Shown: positions 37,728-47,754, counted from the first letter of the stretch. The stretch: 64,000 bases of DNA from Mesorhizobium wenxiniae (GCF_002284535.1 NZ_NPKH01000011.1:137115-201114), one strand, 5' to 3'. Numbers and translations: made by a program. The notes: generated from the sequence alone by a model not told the origin.

Positions 37728-38894
37728 TCAGACGAACGGTTTTCCAACCTTGTATTTTTCTGGAACCAGTCGCTTCAGATAGGCCATGCCTGCATCGGAG
37801 AGCTGGTTGACCTCCGGCAGCATGAAATCAGCGGGCATGTGGCGGGTCTTGCCGGCGACGTTTTTCAGCGGCACCTTCTTCAGCACGGTTTTCTTGCCGT
37901 CATATTGCAGCGCCACCGAGCCGCCGCCCTGTTCGGCGACAGCGACGGCAAAAACGCCGGCGTCGAAAGCTTCCTGCGCATCGACGGCGTTGATGGCGCC
38001 GACATAGCCGCGCGGCATGTAGCCGAGCGCATCGACACGCGCCCGCTTGCCCGGCAATCCTTCGGCTAGCGCGCGCTCGAGGGCGGCCGGCAGGTCGCTG
38101 CCCGACAGCTTGACGTTGCCGTGCGCATCGCGCTCCAGTTTCTCCGGCGGGACTAGGCTTTCGACCAGTGCCTTGCCGTCGGCGGTGCTGACGCCTTCGG
38201 ACACGGCAACGATGCAGCGCTTGTGGCGGTCGAGCGTGGCGCGCACGTCGTCGATGAAGGCCGCAGCCGAGAACGGCCGCTCCGGCACATAGACGAGATG
38301 CGGGCCGCTGTCGGGGGCAAGCTGCCATGCGGCAGCGGCGGCGGTGAGGAAGCCGGCATGCCGCCCCATGACGATGCCGACATAGATACCCGGCAGAGCC
38401 CGGAAGTCGAGGTCGACCGAGAGGAAGGCGCCGGCGACGAACTCGGCTGCCGAAATGAAGCCGGGCGTGTGGTCGTTCTCCTCGAGATCGTTGTCGATGG
38501 TTTTCGGCGCATGGACGAAAGCTATCTTGCCGCCGGCGGCATCGGTCAGGATCTGCTGCGTGCCCGACGTATCGTTGCCGCCGATATAGATGAACGCGTC
38601 GGCGCCGGCCTTCTTCAGACCATTGAGGATGATCTCGCAATAGGCGTCATCCGGCTTGTCGCGCGTCGAGCCAAGCGCGGCGCTCGGCGTTGCCCCAATC
38701 AGCCGCAGCCGATCCTCTGGAATCGCTGAGAGATCGATATAGTTGCCGTCACGAATACCGCGCACGCCATGGATCGAGCCCAGGACCTTAGCGCCGGGAT
38801 GCCGCTTGCGGATTTCGAGCGCAGCGCCCACCATCGTCTGGTTGATAACGGCGGTCGGACCGCCGCCTTGCGCGATCACAAAAGTTCCGGACAT
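37728..38894 (-). CDS. 6-Phosphofructokinase, pyrophosphate-dependent type
   Basis: A 388-residue PfkA-superfamily enzyme. The N-terminal phosphate donor site reads IAQGGGPTAVINQT, followed by GGNDTSGTQQI, PKTIDNDLEEND and MGRHAGFLTAA. The lysine in PKTIDND, in place of glycine, is the usual mark of pyrophosphate-dependent enzymes, so fructose-6-phosphate phosphorylation with PPi is likely. This matters because most rhizobia lack ATP-Pfk and use the Entner-Doudoroff route. It lies 30 bases upstream of the MBL gene. Confidence 0.88.
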   Translation of the reverse strand: MSGTFVIAQGGGPTAVINQTMVGAALEIRKRHPGAKVLGSIHGVRGIRDGNYIDLSAIPEDRLRLIGATPSAALGSTRDKPDDAYCEIILNGLKKAGADAFIYIGGNDTSGTQQILTDAAGGKIAFVHAPKTIDNDLEENDHTPGFISAAEFVAGAFLSVDLDFRALPGIYVGIVMGRHAGFLTAAAAAWQLAPDSGPHLVYVPERPFSAAAFIDDVRATLDRHKRCIVAVSEGVSTADGKALVESLVPPEKLERDAHGNVKLSGSDLPAALERALAEGLPGKRARVDALGYMPRGYVGAINAVDAQEAFDAGVFAVAVAEQGGGSVALQYDGKKTVLKKVPLKNVAGKTRHMPADFMLPEVNQLSDAGMAYLKRLVPEKYKVGKPFV

Positions 38895-39014
38895 GCTTCA
38901 CGTCTCCCGAGCAGTGGCTTTGCAGGCACATTCGCCTGTCTTGCGAGATCACGCAACGGGAGAGTCGAGCGGCCGCGCCGGCCCCGCTATCAGATCACAC
39001 GACGACCGGGAGGG

Positions 39015-39788
39015 TCAGACGACGACGACCGGGTTCTTCCTGGAGACGCGGCTGTAGAGGTCGATGATGTCCTGGTTGATCAGGCGAACGCAGCCCGACG
39101 ACATCGCCTGGCCGATGCTCCACCATTCGGGCGAACCATGGATGCGGTAGCCGGTGTCGTGGCCGTTCTGGTAGATGTACAGCGCGCGCGCGCCGAGCGG
39201 GTTGTCGAGGCCGCCGGGTTGCCCGGCCCGCCATTTCACCAGTTCCGGCTTGCGGGCGATCATCTCGGCCGGCGGCGTCCAGGTCGGCCATTCCTTGCCG
39301 TACTGAATATTGGCGCGGCCGGACCAGCGGAAGCCTTCCTTGCCGATGCCGACGCCGTAGCGGATCGCGTCACCGCCGGGCTGCACTAGGTAGAGCAGCC
39401 GCTCCTGCGAATGGACGACGATGGTGCCGGGCTGCTCGCCGGTCGGGTCGACGACGATCTGGCGACGGAACTCCGGCTTGACTTTGAGGTAGGGCACTTC
39501 CGGCAGCGTGAAGCCGCCGTCGGTGACGGAGGCATACATCACATCGGGACTGGTGATGTTCTTGTCGACGCTGATGCTCGGGCGGATGGGGGTGATCGCG
39601 CCGGTGGTGACGCCGTCGAGTTGCAGCGCCGACAAATCGAGCGTTTGGCTGCAGCCGGCGATGCCGAGCAGCGCCAGCGCACCGGCGCCGGACAACACTG
39701 CGCGGCGGGAAAGCTGGATTTCGGAAATTTCGATTTCGATTTCGTCGCCATTGTACGGCGGCGTCAGCCCTTGCGGCAACTCACGCAT
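39015..39788 (-). CDS. L,D-transpeptidase (ErfK/YbiS/YkuD family)
   Basis: A 257-residue exported peptidoglycan cross-linking enzyme. The N terminus has a twin-arginine-like stretch (LSRRAVLSGAGALALLGIAGC) ending in a lipobox-like LGIAGC, so it may be a lipoprotein. The YkuD domain (about residues 110-250) carries the catalytic motif with His in GYRIHGSPEW and Cys in SSGCVRL. This family makes 3-3 cross-links or anchors outer-membrane proteins. Confidence 0.92.
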   Translation of the reverse strand: MRELPQGLTPPYNGDEIEIEISEIQLSRRAVLSGAGALALLGIAGCSQTLDLSALQLDGVTTGAITPIRPSISVDKNITSPDVMYASVTDGGFTLPEVPYLKVKPEFRRQIVVDPTGEQPGTIVVHSQERLLYLVQPGGDAIRYGVGIGKEGFRWSGRANIQYGKEWPTWTPPAEMIARKPELVKWRAGQPGGLDNPLGARALYIYQNGHDTGYRIHGSPEWWSIGQAMSSGCVRLINQDIIDLYSRVSRKNPVVVV

Positions 39789-39994
39789 CTACCCAAACCC
39801 TACGCTGTCGGCGGGAAACACGGTCCGGCCGGATAGAGTGTATTTTCACCAATCATGGTTGAAAAAGCGTGAAGACTTCTTACCCTGCCTTAACCTCCCG
39901 GCCGAGCCGTCGCGCCGCACATTTTCGATGCTGCCCCTTTACATCTTTGCGAGCCCAAGGATTTATCCTTTTCTTTGAGCTCAAGGAGACGAAC

Positions 39995-40618
39995 ATGTCC
40001 TTCGAAAACTGGGCCGCCTTTGCCGCCGCCTCGACGATCCTTCTTGTCATTCCCGGCCCGACCATCCTTCTGGTCGTGTCCTATGCTCTCGGCCAGGGCT
40101 GGCGCACCGCGCTGCCGATGGCGGTCGGCGTGGCGCTCGGCGACTTCACGGCGATGACGCTGTCGATGCTGGGCATCGGCGCGCTGCTGGCGGCGTCGGC
40201 CACCGTATTCATGCTGCTGAAGGTGATCGGCGCCGGTTATCTGATCTATCTCGGCGTAAAGCTGTTTCGCGCCGGTGGCACGCTCAAGGCCGAGCCGCGC
40301 CTAGACGCGGTGTCGTCGGCCAAGATGATGGCGCATGCCTGGCTGGTCACCGCGCTCAACCCGAAAAGCATCACCTTCTTCGTCGCCTTCCTGCCGCAGT
40401 TCCTCGACCGGCACGCCGACTTCTGGACGCAGATGCTGATCTTTGAAACGACCTTCCTGGTGCTCGCCTTCGCCAATGCCTTCGGCTACGCGTTGATCGC
40501 GGCAAGGGCGCGCAACGTCGTGCGTAATCCCCTGGCGATCCGCATCTTCAACCGCACCGGCGGCACGCTGCTGGTCGGCGCCGGCATCGCCACGGTGGCG
40601 ATGCGCTCGGGCAATTGA
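39995..40618 (+). CDS. LysE-family amino acid exporter
   Basis: A 207-residue membrane protein with about six hydrophobic segments. The N-terminal family motif ILLVIPGPTILLVVSYALGQG and the second half AHAWLVTALNPKSITFFVAFLPQF are both typical of RhtB/LysE exporters of amino acids and homoserine lactone-like compounds. The ATG at 39995 has an AAGGAG site; the frame upstream is not coding. It lies ten bases before the TPR gene. Confidence 0.92.
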   Translation: MSFENWAAFAAASTILLVIPGPTILLVVSYALGQGWRTALPMAVGVALGDFTAMTLSMLGIGALLAASATVFMLLKVIGAGYLIYLGVKLFRAGGTLKAEPRLDAVSSAKMMAHAWLVTALNPKSITFFVAFLPQFLDRHADFWTQMLIFETTFLVLAFANAFGYALIAARARNVVRNPLAIRIFNRTGGTLLVGAGIATVAMRSGN

Positions 40619-40627
40619 GGACATGAC

Positions 40628-41950
40628 ATGGCAGTCAGGGATGCATTCGGCCTGACATTTTCGGGTGCGACCGAGGCCGGGTTCTCGTCCTACAGCCAGG
40701 CTGTCCGCGAACTGCAATGCTTCATCGGCGATCCGGTCGGCTCGGTCGATCGCGCCATCGCCGAGGATCCCGGCTTCGTCATGGCGCATGTGTTCAAGGG
40801 CTATCTCTTCGGCCTCGCCACCGAGCGTGAGGCGACAGCCGTGGCCAGGACTTGCTATGAGGCGTCGCTACCGCTTGCGGCGACGCCGCGTGAGCAGGCG
40901 CATGTCGCTGCACTCGGCCGTCTTGCCGCAGGAGGTTGGCATCAAGCCGCCCGTCTGCTCGAGGATATCGCCATCGAGTTTCCGCTCGATGCGCTGGCGC
41001 TGCAGACCGGGCACCAGATCGATTTCTTCACCGGCAATGCCCGCATGCTGCGCGACCGCATCGGCCGCGCGCTGCCGTCGTGGCAAAGCGGCATGCCGGG
41101 ATACCACGCCATACTTGGCATGCAGGCGTTCGGGCTGGAGGAAATGGGCGACTATGCGCGCGCCGAAAAGCTTGGCCGCATGGCAGTCGACATCGAGCCG
41201 CGCGACGGCTGGGCACAGCACGCCGTCGCCCACGTCATGGAAATGCAGAGCCGGCAAAAGGACGGCATCGCTTGGATGCGAGCCAACCCCGAAGCTTGGA
41301 CGAAGGAAAGCTTCCTGCAAGTGCACAATTGGTGGCATCTGGCGCTGTTTCACTACGATCTCGGCGAGACCGAACAGGTGCTGGCGCTCTATGACGGGCC
41401 GATCTACGGCGAGCGCTCGACGCTGGCGCTCAACATGGTCGACGCTTCGGCGATCCTGTGGCGGCTGCATCTCGGCGGCGTCGATGTCGGCCCCCGCTGG
41501 GCGGCGCTCGCCGCCAACTGGACCAAAGCCAGCGCCGGCAACTATGCCTTCAACGATGCCCATGCGATGATGGCCTTCGTCGGCGCCGGCCAAGAAGCGC
41601 CGGTTCGCGCCTTGCTCGAGGCGCAGAGCGAGGCCCTGCACGGCAACGACGACAACGCCGCCTTCACCCGCGATGTCGGCCATCCCTTGACGCTCGCCAT
41701 CAAGGCATTCGGCGACGGCAATTATGCCGAGACGCTACGCCTGATCCGGCCAATCCGGGCGATCGCCCACCGGTTCGGGGGCAGCCACGCGCAACGCGAC
41801 GTCATCGACCTGACGCTGATCGAAGCGGCGTTGCGTTCCGGCGATCATGCGCTGGCAACGGCGCTTGCCGCGGAACGCGCGCTGGCGCGGCCGGACAGTC
41901 TGCTGTCGGCGCTGTTCTCGCGGCGCGCCGCCGATTTGTCGGAGAATTGA
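40628..41950 (+). CDS. Tetratricopeptide-repeat protein (TTC38-like)
   Basis: A 440-residue, mostly helical protein with TPR-like repeats, for example SVDRAIAEDPGFVMAHVFKG, MGDYARAEKLGRMAVDIEPRDGWA and RAGDHALATAL-type pairs. The conserved WAQHAVAHVMEMQ and VHNWWHLALFHYDLGETE resemble the TTC38 family of unknown function. No signal peptide or catalytic domain is seen. Probably co-transcribed with the LysE exporter, from which it is separated by nine bases. Confidence 0.82.
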   Translation: MAVRDAFGLTFSGATEAGFSSYSQAVRELQCFIGDPVGSVDRAIAEDPGFVMAHVFKGYLFGLATEREATAVARTCYEASLPLAATPREQAHVAALGRLAAGGWHQAARLLEDIAIEFPLDALALQTGHQIDFFTGNARMLRDRIGRALPSWQSGMPGYHAILGMQAFGLEEMGDYARAEKLGRMAVDIEPRDGWAQHAVAHVMEMQSRQKDGIAWMRANPEAWTKESFLQVHNWWHLALFHYDLGETEQVLALYDGPIYGERSTLALNMVDASAILWRLHLGGVDVGPRWAALAANWTKASAGNYAFNDAHAMMAFVGAGQEAPVRALLEAQSEALHGNDDNAAFTRDVGHPLTLAIKAFGDGNYAETLRLIRPIRAIAHRFGGSHAQRDVIDLTLIEAALRSGDHALATALAAERALARPDSLLSALFSRRAADLSEN

Positions 41951-42031
41951 CCGGAGGCGGATCTTGTCTTAAAAACTGCGAAGTCATATTTTTTCGAGAT
42001 CCGAAAAAATTAATGGCAGTGGGAGGACACC

Positions 42032-43486
42032 ATGTATCTCGGCCTCGATCTTGGCACGTCGGGCGTCAAGGCGCTTTTGATCGATGCCGGGCAGACTGTC
42101 ATCGGCTCTGGCCATGCTTCACTCGACGTGTCGCGGCCGCATCCCGGCTGGTCCGAGCAGAACCCCGCCGACTGGATCCGCGCCTGCGAGGAAGCAATTG
42201 CCGAGCTCAACGCCTCGTATGCAGGACAACTCGCCGCCGTGAAGGGCATCGGCCTTTCCGGCCAGATGCACGGCGCCACCTTGCTCGACGCCGGCGACCA
42301 GGTGCTGCGCCCCTGCATCCTGTGGAACGATACGCGCAGCCATGCCGAGGCGGCCAAGCTCGACGCCGACCCGCGCTTTCGCAATCTGACCGGCAACATT
42401 GTCTTCCCCGGTTTCACCGCGCCAAAGCTGGTCTGGGTGAAAAACAACGAGCCGGATGTTTTCGCCAAAGTGGCAAAAGTCTTGCTGCCGAAGGATTTCC
42501 TGCGGCTCTGGCTCACCGGCGAACATATTTCGGAAATGTCGGACTCGGCAGGCACGTCCTGGCTCGATGTCGGCAAGCGAGGCTGGTCATCCGACCTGCT
42601 TTCCGCCACGTCGCTTGACCAGAAGCAGATGCCGTCGCTGGTCGAAGGCACTGAGAAGGCCGGCGCCCTGCGCAGCGAACTGGCCTCGAAATGGGGAATG
42701 CAGGCCGGCATCCCGATCGCCGGCGGCGCCGGCGACAATGCGGCGTCGGCCTGCGGCATGGGCACGGTCGCAGCCGGCCAGGCCTTCGTCTCGCTTGGCA
42801 CGTCAGGCGTGCTGTTTGCCGCCAACGCCGCCTATCTGCCAAACCCGGAAAGCGCGGTGCATACGTTCTGCCACGCGCTGCCCGACACCTGGCACCAGAT
42901 GGGCGTCATCCTGTCGGCGACCGATTCGCTCAACTGGCTGTCGGAGATATCAGGGAAAGGCGCCGGCGAGCTGACCGCCGAACTCGGCGATACGCTGAAG
43001 GCGCCGACCGGCGTGTCCTTCCTGCCATATCTCTCCGGCGAGCGTACGCCACACAATGACTCGGCCATCCGCGGCGCGTTCACCGGGCTTGCGCATGAAT
43101 CGAGCCGCGCTGTGCTGACCCAGGCGGTAGTCGAAGGTGTGGCTTTCGCCTTCCGCGACAGTCTCGAGGCTTTGGCCACGGCCGGCACGACGCTGACGCG
43201 GGTGACGGCGATCGGCGGCGGCTCGCGCTCGCGCTATTGGCTGAAGGCAATCGCCACCGCCCTCGGCCTGCCCGTCGACATCCCGGCCGATGGCGATTTC
43301 GGCGCTGCCTTCGGTGCGGCGCGACTCGGCATGATCGCGGCGACGGGCGCCGATCCGCTCAGAGTGTGCACGGCGCCGGCCACCGATGCCACTATCGAGC
43401 CGGTCGCCGCACTAAGCAATGCCTATGCGGATGCCTATCAGCGCTACCGCTTGCTTTACCCAGCCATCAAGGCCGCCACGGCGTGA
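42032..43486 (+). CDS. xylB: Xylulokinase
   Basis: A 484-residue FGGY-family sugar kinase. The N-terminal phosphate motif MYLGLDLGTSGVKALLID, the xylulokinase signature GIGLSGQMHGATLLD, LLPKDFLRLWLTGE and the C-terminal FGGY region AIGGGSRSRYWLKAIATALGLPV are complete. It phosphorylates D-xylulose formed by XylA, which is encoded 500 bases downstream. The start follows GGGAGGACACC. Confidence 0.93.
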   Translation: MYLGLDLGTSGVKALLIDAGQTVIGSGHASLDVSRPHPGWSEQNPADWIRACEEAIAELNASYAGQLAAVKGIGLSGQMHGATLLDAGDQVLRPCILWNDTRSHAEAAKLDADPRFRNLTGNIVFPGFTAPKLVWVKNNEPDVFAKVAKVLLPKDFLRLWLTGEHISEMSDSAGTSWLDVGKRGWSSDLLSATSLDQKQMPSLVEGTEKAGALRSELASKWGMQAGIPIAGGAGDNAASACGMGTVAAGQAFVSLGTSGVLFAANAAYLPNPESAVHTFCHALPDTWHQMGVILSATDSLNWLSEISGKGAGELTAELGDTLKAPTGVSFLPYLSGERTPHNDSAIRGAFTGLAHESSRAVLTQAVVEGVAFAFRDSLEALATAGTTLTRVTAIGGGSRSRYWLKAIATALGLPVDIPADGDFGAAFGAARLGMIAATGADPLRVCTAPATDATIEPVAALSNAYADAYQRYRLLYPAIKAATA

Positions 43487-43521
43487 GTGGTTTCCCACCC
43501 CCGCCGAGGCCTGAGATGACC

Positions 43522-43884
43522 TCACTGTGCCGGAACCTTGTCGAGAAAGCCGGTGACGCTCTTCAGGCGGCCATTCTCGATGACGCCGATGTCGGTGCCT
43601 TCGATGACGGAATCCGTGCCTTCCGGCCCGAGATTCCACGAGAAGCGGATCGTGTCGCCAAATCCGTCCGGCTTGCCCTTCAACGAAAACCGGAAGCCGG
43701 CAAAACGCTGCTGGACGCCTTCGATCAGTGCGTCGACGCCGTCATGGCCGTCGCCCTGCATGATCGGATCGCGGTAGCTGACGTCCTCGGTGAAGGCCGC
43801 CTTGAGCAAGGCTTGCCGGCGCACGGCGTCGCTCTCGTTCCAGGCAGTGATGTAGTTTTCGGCGATCGTGTTGAGGTCGGTCAT
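43522..43884 (-). CDS. SnoaL/NTF2-like protein
   Basis: A 120-residue protein of the cone-shaped NTF2/SnoaL fold (ENYITAWNESDAVRRQALLKAAFTEDVSYRDP, then GVDALIEGVQQRFAGFRF). This fold hosts cyclases, isomerases and binding proteins. It lies on the opposite strand between xylB and xylA, so it interrupts what would otherwise be a xyl operon. The ATG at 43884 follows a GGAGAC site; the longer frame to 43995 overlaps the xylA leader and is rejected. Confidence 0.82.
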   Translation of the reverse strand: MTDLNTIAENYITAWNESDAVRRQALLKAAFTEDVSYRDPIMQGDGHDGVDALIEGVQQRFAGFRFSLKGKPDGFGDTIRFSWNLGPEGTDSVIEGTDIGVIENGRLKSVTGFLDKVPAQ

Positions 43885-43997
43885 GGTCTGTCTCCTTTGT
43901 TGAGGGGCTTTGACATGACCGTTTTCATCCAACGCCAACGCGAAACCAATTACGCCTGAGGTAATCAGGATAGAACCATGCGAGAGGACAGACAATC

Positions 43998-45323
43998 ATG
44001 ACCAGCGGCTTTTTCGGCGACATCCAGAAGATCAAATATGAGGGGCCGGATTCGACCAATCCGCTGGCCTACCGGTTCTACAATCCCGACGAAATTGTCG
44101 CCGGCAAGCGGCTGGAAGACCATCTGCGCTTTGCCGTCGCCTACTGGCATTCATTCGCCTGGCCGGGCGGCGATCCGTTCGGCGGCCAGACCTTTGAGCG
44201 GCCATGGTTCGCCAAGGCCGGCGGCACCGACACGATGGAGCTGGCCAAGCTCAAGGCCGATGTCGCCTTCGACATGTTTGCGCTACTCGGTGCCCCCTAC
44301 TTCTGCTTCCACGATGCCGATGTGCGGCCGGAAGGAAAAGATTTTTCCGAAAGTGCCGCGCACCTCGATGAGATCGCCGATTACTTTGCGTCGAAGATGA
44401 AGCAGACTGGGGTCAAGCTGCTTTGGGGCACGGCCAACCTGTTCTCCAACCGCCGCTTCATGGCGGGTGCCGCCACCAATCCCGATCCGGATGTGTTTGC
44501 CTATGCGGCAGCGACGGTGAAACACTGCATCGATGTCACCAAGCGGCTGAAGGGCGAGAACTATGTGCTGTGGGGCGGCCGCGAGGGCTATGAGACGCTG
44601 CTCAACACCGACCTTGCCCGCGAACAGGAACAGGCCGGCCGCTTCCTCAACCTGGTCGTCGATTACAAGCACCGCATCGGCTTCAAGGGCACCATTCTGA
44701 TCGAGCCGAAGCCGCAGGAGCCGACAAAACACCAGTACGACTATGACGTCGCCACGGTCTACGGCTTCCTGAAACGCTTCGGGCTGGAGAAGGAGGTCAA
44801 GCTCAACATCGAGCAGGGCCATGCCATCCTGGCCGGCCATTCCTTCGAGCATGAACTGGCGTTGGCCAGTGCGCTCGGCATCTTCGGCTCTATCGACATG
44901 AACCGCAACGACTACCAGTCGGGCTGGGACACCGACCAGTTCCCCAACAATGTGCCGGAGATGGCGCTGGCCTATTACCAGGTCCTGCAGGCTGGCGGCT
45001 TCAAGTCCGGCGGCACCAATTTCGACGCCAAGTTGCGGCGCCAGTCGCTCGACCCGCAGGATCTGCTGATTGGCCATATCGGCGGCATGGATTGCTGTGC
45101 ACGCGGCCTCAAGGCTGCGGCGCGCATGGTCGAGGACAAGGCGCTATCGGGACCGCTGGCCGAGCGCTATGCCGGCTGGAACTCGGCCGAGGCCAAGGCG
45201 ATGCTTGCCGGCAAGAGGACGCTGGAGGAGATCACCGAACGCGTCGTCAAGAAGAAGATCGAGCCGCAGCCGAGATCCGGCCGCCAGGAACTGCTCGAGA
45301 ATATCGTCAACCGGTATGTCTGA
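43998..45323 (+). CDS. xylA: Xylose isomerase
   Basis: A 441-residue TIM-barrel enzyme converting D-xylose to D-xylulose. Seen are [16 protein letters not shown] with the catalytic His, [15 protein letters not shown], the metal ligands in [16 protein letters not shown] and [17 protein letters not shown], and DTDQFPNN. Length matches the class II enzymes of proteobacteria. The start at 43998 follows AGAGGACAG. A hairpin follows the stop. Confidence 0.95.
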   Translation: MTSGFFGDIQKIKYEGPDSTNPLAYRFYNPDEIVAGKRLEDHLRFAVAYWHSFAWPGGDPFGGQTFERPWFAKAGGTDTMELAKLKADVAFDMFALLGAPYFCFHDADVRPEGKDFSESAAHLDEIADYFASKMKQTGVKLLWGTANLFSNRRFMAGAATNPDPDVFAYAAATVKHCIDVTKRLKGENYVLWGGREGYETLLNTDLAREQEQAGRFLNLVVDYKHRIGFKGTILIEPKPQEPTKHQYDYDVATVYGFLKRFGLEKEVKLNIEQGHAILAGHSFEHELALASALGIFGSIDMNRNDYQSGWDTDQFPNNVPEMALAYYQVLQAGGFKSGGTNFDAKLRRQSLDPQDLLIGHIGGMDCCARGLKAAARMVEDKALSGPLAERYAGWNSAEAKAMLAGKRTLEEITERVVKKKIEPQPRSGRQELLENIVNRYV

Positions 45324-45333
45324 GGTGTCGCAC

Positions 45334-45359
45334 CGGCGGGTCTCTTGACCGACCCGCCG
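45334..45359 (+). terminator. Hairpin after xylA
   Basis: CGGCGGGTC and GACCCGCCG form a nine-base-pair stem with an eight-base loop, 10 bases after the xylA stop. There is no strong T-run, so termination is likely but not certain. Confidence 0.6.
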
Positions 45360-45507
45360 TCCGGAACAGCTTTGCGCGGGGACGGAACTGACGACAAGGT
45401 TTTGCCTCGCACCGCCCCTCAATCGCCTCGCTCTTGCCTTCAAACAGCCGTCACGAATCTCGTATATGTGGTCCGTGGCGGGAACAGAAAGAAGGAGGCG
45501 AAACGAT

Positions 45508-45717
45508 ATGCAGCACGAACGCGAAATCGACGCCCTGCTCTCATCTGGCGAGGCCGGATCGATCATCGACCGGCTGATGGCGCTGCCGCATCCGAAGCAC
45601 GGTGCGCGCAGTGCAAACGAATGGGATCGCGCGGTCGCCAGCCGCTTTGAGACCCATCTTGCGAGACAGATGCGCTCGCACATCGACGGCAAAAGCGACC
45701 GCCAGGACGCTGCCTAA
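45508..45717 (+). CDS. Small hypothetical protein (69 aa)
   Basis: A 69-residue charged, helical protein (MQHEREIDALLSSGEAGSII ... ARQMRSHIDGKSDRQDAA) with a clear GGAGG ribosome site eight bases before the ATG. No signal peptide or known motif. It lies alone between xylA and the convergent GlxA-type regulator. It looks genuine from its ribosome site and composition, but I do not recognise it. Confidence 0.6.
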   Translation: MQHEREIDALLSSGEAGSIIDRLMALPHPKHGARSANEWDRAVASRFETHLARQMRSHIDGKSDRQDAA

Positions 45718-45723
45718 TCCCGA

Positions 45724-46704
45724 CTATCCCTTACGCAGCCTGACCGGCGCTTCGCCGAAAGCTCTTGAAAACGCCCTGGAAAATGCCGCGGCGGACGAGA
45801 ATCCTGTTCGCCCGGCAATATCGGCCATGGCCACCCGCGTGTCGATCACCAGCCGGCGCGCGGCACCCAGCCGCAGCCTGAGATAATAGGCGCCCGGCGT
45901 CTCGCCGATCGACTTGCGAAAGATGCTCTCCAGCGTTCGCGCCGTCACCCCGGCGCGCTTTGCCACCGCGGCAATGGTCAAGGGCTGGTCGACATGGGCT
46001 TCCATCAGCCGGATGGCTTGCGCCAGCCTGGGATCGTAGCCGTCGAGTCGGCCGAGCGAGACAAGCGGCTGCGCGTCGGTCGCGGCGCGCGCCTGATCGT
46101 AGATGAAGACACTTGCCACATCGAGCGCGACAGCCATGCCGAGCCGCGTGCGGATCAGATGCAGCATCAGGTCGAAGGTCGGCGAAGCGCCGCCCGAGGT
46201 GAAGACCGGCCCGTCGATGACATAGCGGTCGGGGCGCACATCGACGCCTGGAAAGGCCGACGAAAAATCTTCCATGTCCTCCCAATGCGTGGTGGCGCTG
46301 CGTCCTTCCAGCAGGCCGGCGCGCGCCACCAGCCAGGTGCCGGCTTCGACACCGCCGCAGGCGCGTGCGGCGCGCGCCGCCCGGCGCAGGCCGGCAAGCA
46401 GAGCCGATGTGGCATAGTTCTGCGTACCGAAACCGGCGACGACGACAAGCATATCGGTTATATCCGCCGCATCGAAACGGCCACTGACCGCAACCGGCAG
46501 GCCGCATGTGGTGACCGGCGCTTCGCCGGTCACCGAAACCAGCCTGAAATCGAACAGCGTCTCGCCGGCAATACGGTTGGCGGCGCGCAGCGGATCGACC
46601 GCCGATGCCACGCACATGATCGACGACCCGGAAAATATCAGAAGAGTTACCTTGAGCGGCGAGCGTTCGGCGCGAAAGATCGAAGGCTTTTCGTTTTTCA
46701 TCAT
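45724..46704 (-). CDS. GlxA-family AraC-type regulator, likely CdhR-like
   Basis: A 326-residue regulator. Residues 15-190 are a DJ-1/PfpI amidotransferase-like sensor domain (VTLLIFSGSSIMCVASAVDPLRAANR, DMLVVVAGFGTQ). Residues 215-320 are an AraC/XylS DNA-binding domain (PLTIAAVAKRAGVTARTLESIFRK, then RMAMADIAGRTGFSSAAAFSRAF-like). Pseudomonas GbdR and CdhR, which sense glycine betaine and carnitine, have this architecture. It is divergent from the carnitine genes, so control of that operon is a fair inference. Confidence 0.88.
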   Translation of the reverse strand: MMKNEKPSIFRAERSPLKVTLLIFSGSSIMCVASAVDPLRAANRIAGETLFDFRLVSVTGEAPVTTCGLPVAVSGRFDAADITDMLVVVAGFGTQNYATSALLAGLRRAARAARACGGVEAGTWLVARAGLLEGRSATTHWEDMEDFSSAFPGVDVRPDRYVIDGPVFTSGGASPTFDLMLHLIRTRLGMAVALDVASVFIYDQARAATDAQPLVSLGRLDGYDPRLAQAIRLMEAHVDQPLTIAAVAKRAGVTARTLESIFRKSIGETPGAYYLRLRLGAARRLVIDTRVAMADIAGRTGFSSAAAFSRAFSRAFGEAPVRLRKG

Positions 46705-46814
46705 CCGATCTTCGTAAAACGCAAAACAGTTTCCGGCAAGTCAGGCATTGTTGCCGTCTGTTCGATCAGGCCCATGTTTGATTTGGCCGTCTGTGCTGGT
46801 TGGGAGGAAAGTCC

Positions 46815-47726
46815 ATGCCGCTAACGATGAACCGTGAGGTTTTCATTACCTGTGCCGTGACCGGGTCCGGCAGCTCGCAGGACCGTAGCCCGCATGTGCC
46901 CCGTTCGCCCAAGCAGATTGCCGATTCGGCCATCGATGCGGCAAAAGCGGGTGCGGCGATCGTCCACTGCCATGTGCGCGACCCCGAAACCGGCAAGCCA
47001 CGGCGCGACGTGCAGCTCTATCGCGAAGTAACCGAGCGCATCCGTGCTGCAGATGTCGACGTGGTGCTGAACCTGACCGCCGGCATGGGCGGCGACATGG
47101 TGTTCGGTTCGCCGGAGAATCCGCTACCGCTCAACGAGAAAGGCACCGATATGGGCGGCGCGACCAACCGCGTGGAGCATGTGCGCCAATGCCTGCCGGA
47201 AATCTGCACGCTCGACTGCGGGACGATGAATTTCGCCGAAGCCGACTATGTCATGACCAATACGCCCGGCATGCTGCGCGCCATGGGCGGCATGATGACG
47301 GCGCTCGGCGTCAAGCCGGAGATCGAGGCCTTCGACACCGGGCATCTCTGGTTTGCCAAGCAGCTCGTCGAGGAAAAGGTGCTGGATCCGGATGCTCTCG
47401 TGCAATTGTGCATGGGCGTGCCATGGGGCGCGCCCGATGATCTCAACACCTTCATGGCGATGGTCAACAATGTGCCGTCGAGCTGGAATTGGTCGGCCTT
47501 CTCCATCGGCCGCAACCAGATGGCCTATGCCGCCGCCGCGGTGCTGGCCGGCGGCAATGTCCGCGTCGGGCTCGAGGATAATCTCTGGCTCGACAAGGGC
47601 GTGCTGGCGACCAATGCGCAGCTGGTCGAGCGGGCGGTCAGCATCGTGTCGAACATGGGCGCAAGGGTCATCGGCCCGGACGAGGTGCGCAAGAAGCTCA
47701 ATTTGACGAAGCGCGCGCCGCTTTGA
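46815..47726 (+). CDS. BKACE-family enzyme, likely dehydrocarnitine cleavage enzyme (CdhC)
   Basis: A 303-residue beta-keto acid cleavage enzyme (DUF849). The zinc ligands are in IVHCHVRDPETGKP. Conserved NLTAGMGGDMVFG, LDCGTMNF and GNVRVGLEDNLWL follow. In the carnitine pathway this family reacts 3-dehydrocarnitine with acetyl-CoA to give betainyl-CoA and acetoacetate. It lies one gene from L-carnitine dehydrogenase, which supports that role over 3-keto-5-aminohexanoate cleavage. The ATG at 46815 follows GGGAGG; a TTG 15 bases upstream is rejected. Confidence 0.88.
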   Translation: MPLTMNREVFITCAVTGSGSSQDRSPHVPRSPKQIADSAIDAAKAGAAIVHCHVRDPETGKPRRDVQLYREVTERIRAADVDVVLNLTAGMGGDMVFGSPENPLPLNEKGTDMGGATNRVEHVRQCLPEICTLDCGTMNFAEADYVMTNTPGMLRAMGGMMTALGVKPEIEAFDTGHLWFAKQLVEEKVLDPDALVQLCMGVPWGAPDDLNTFMAMVNNVPSSWNWSAFSIGRNQMAYAAAAVLAGGNVRVGLEDNLWLDKGVLATNAQLVERAVSIVSNMGARVIGPDEVRKKLNLTKRAPL

Positions 47727-47754
47727 ACAGGGAATCGGTAGGGAGGAGCCGCCG

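Noticed and set aside
43522..43995. Longer start for the SnoaL-like gene at 43995
   Set aside because: It would extend across the intergenic region to the xylA start and adds residues unlike the family; the ATG at 43884 has a good ribosome site.
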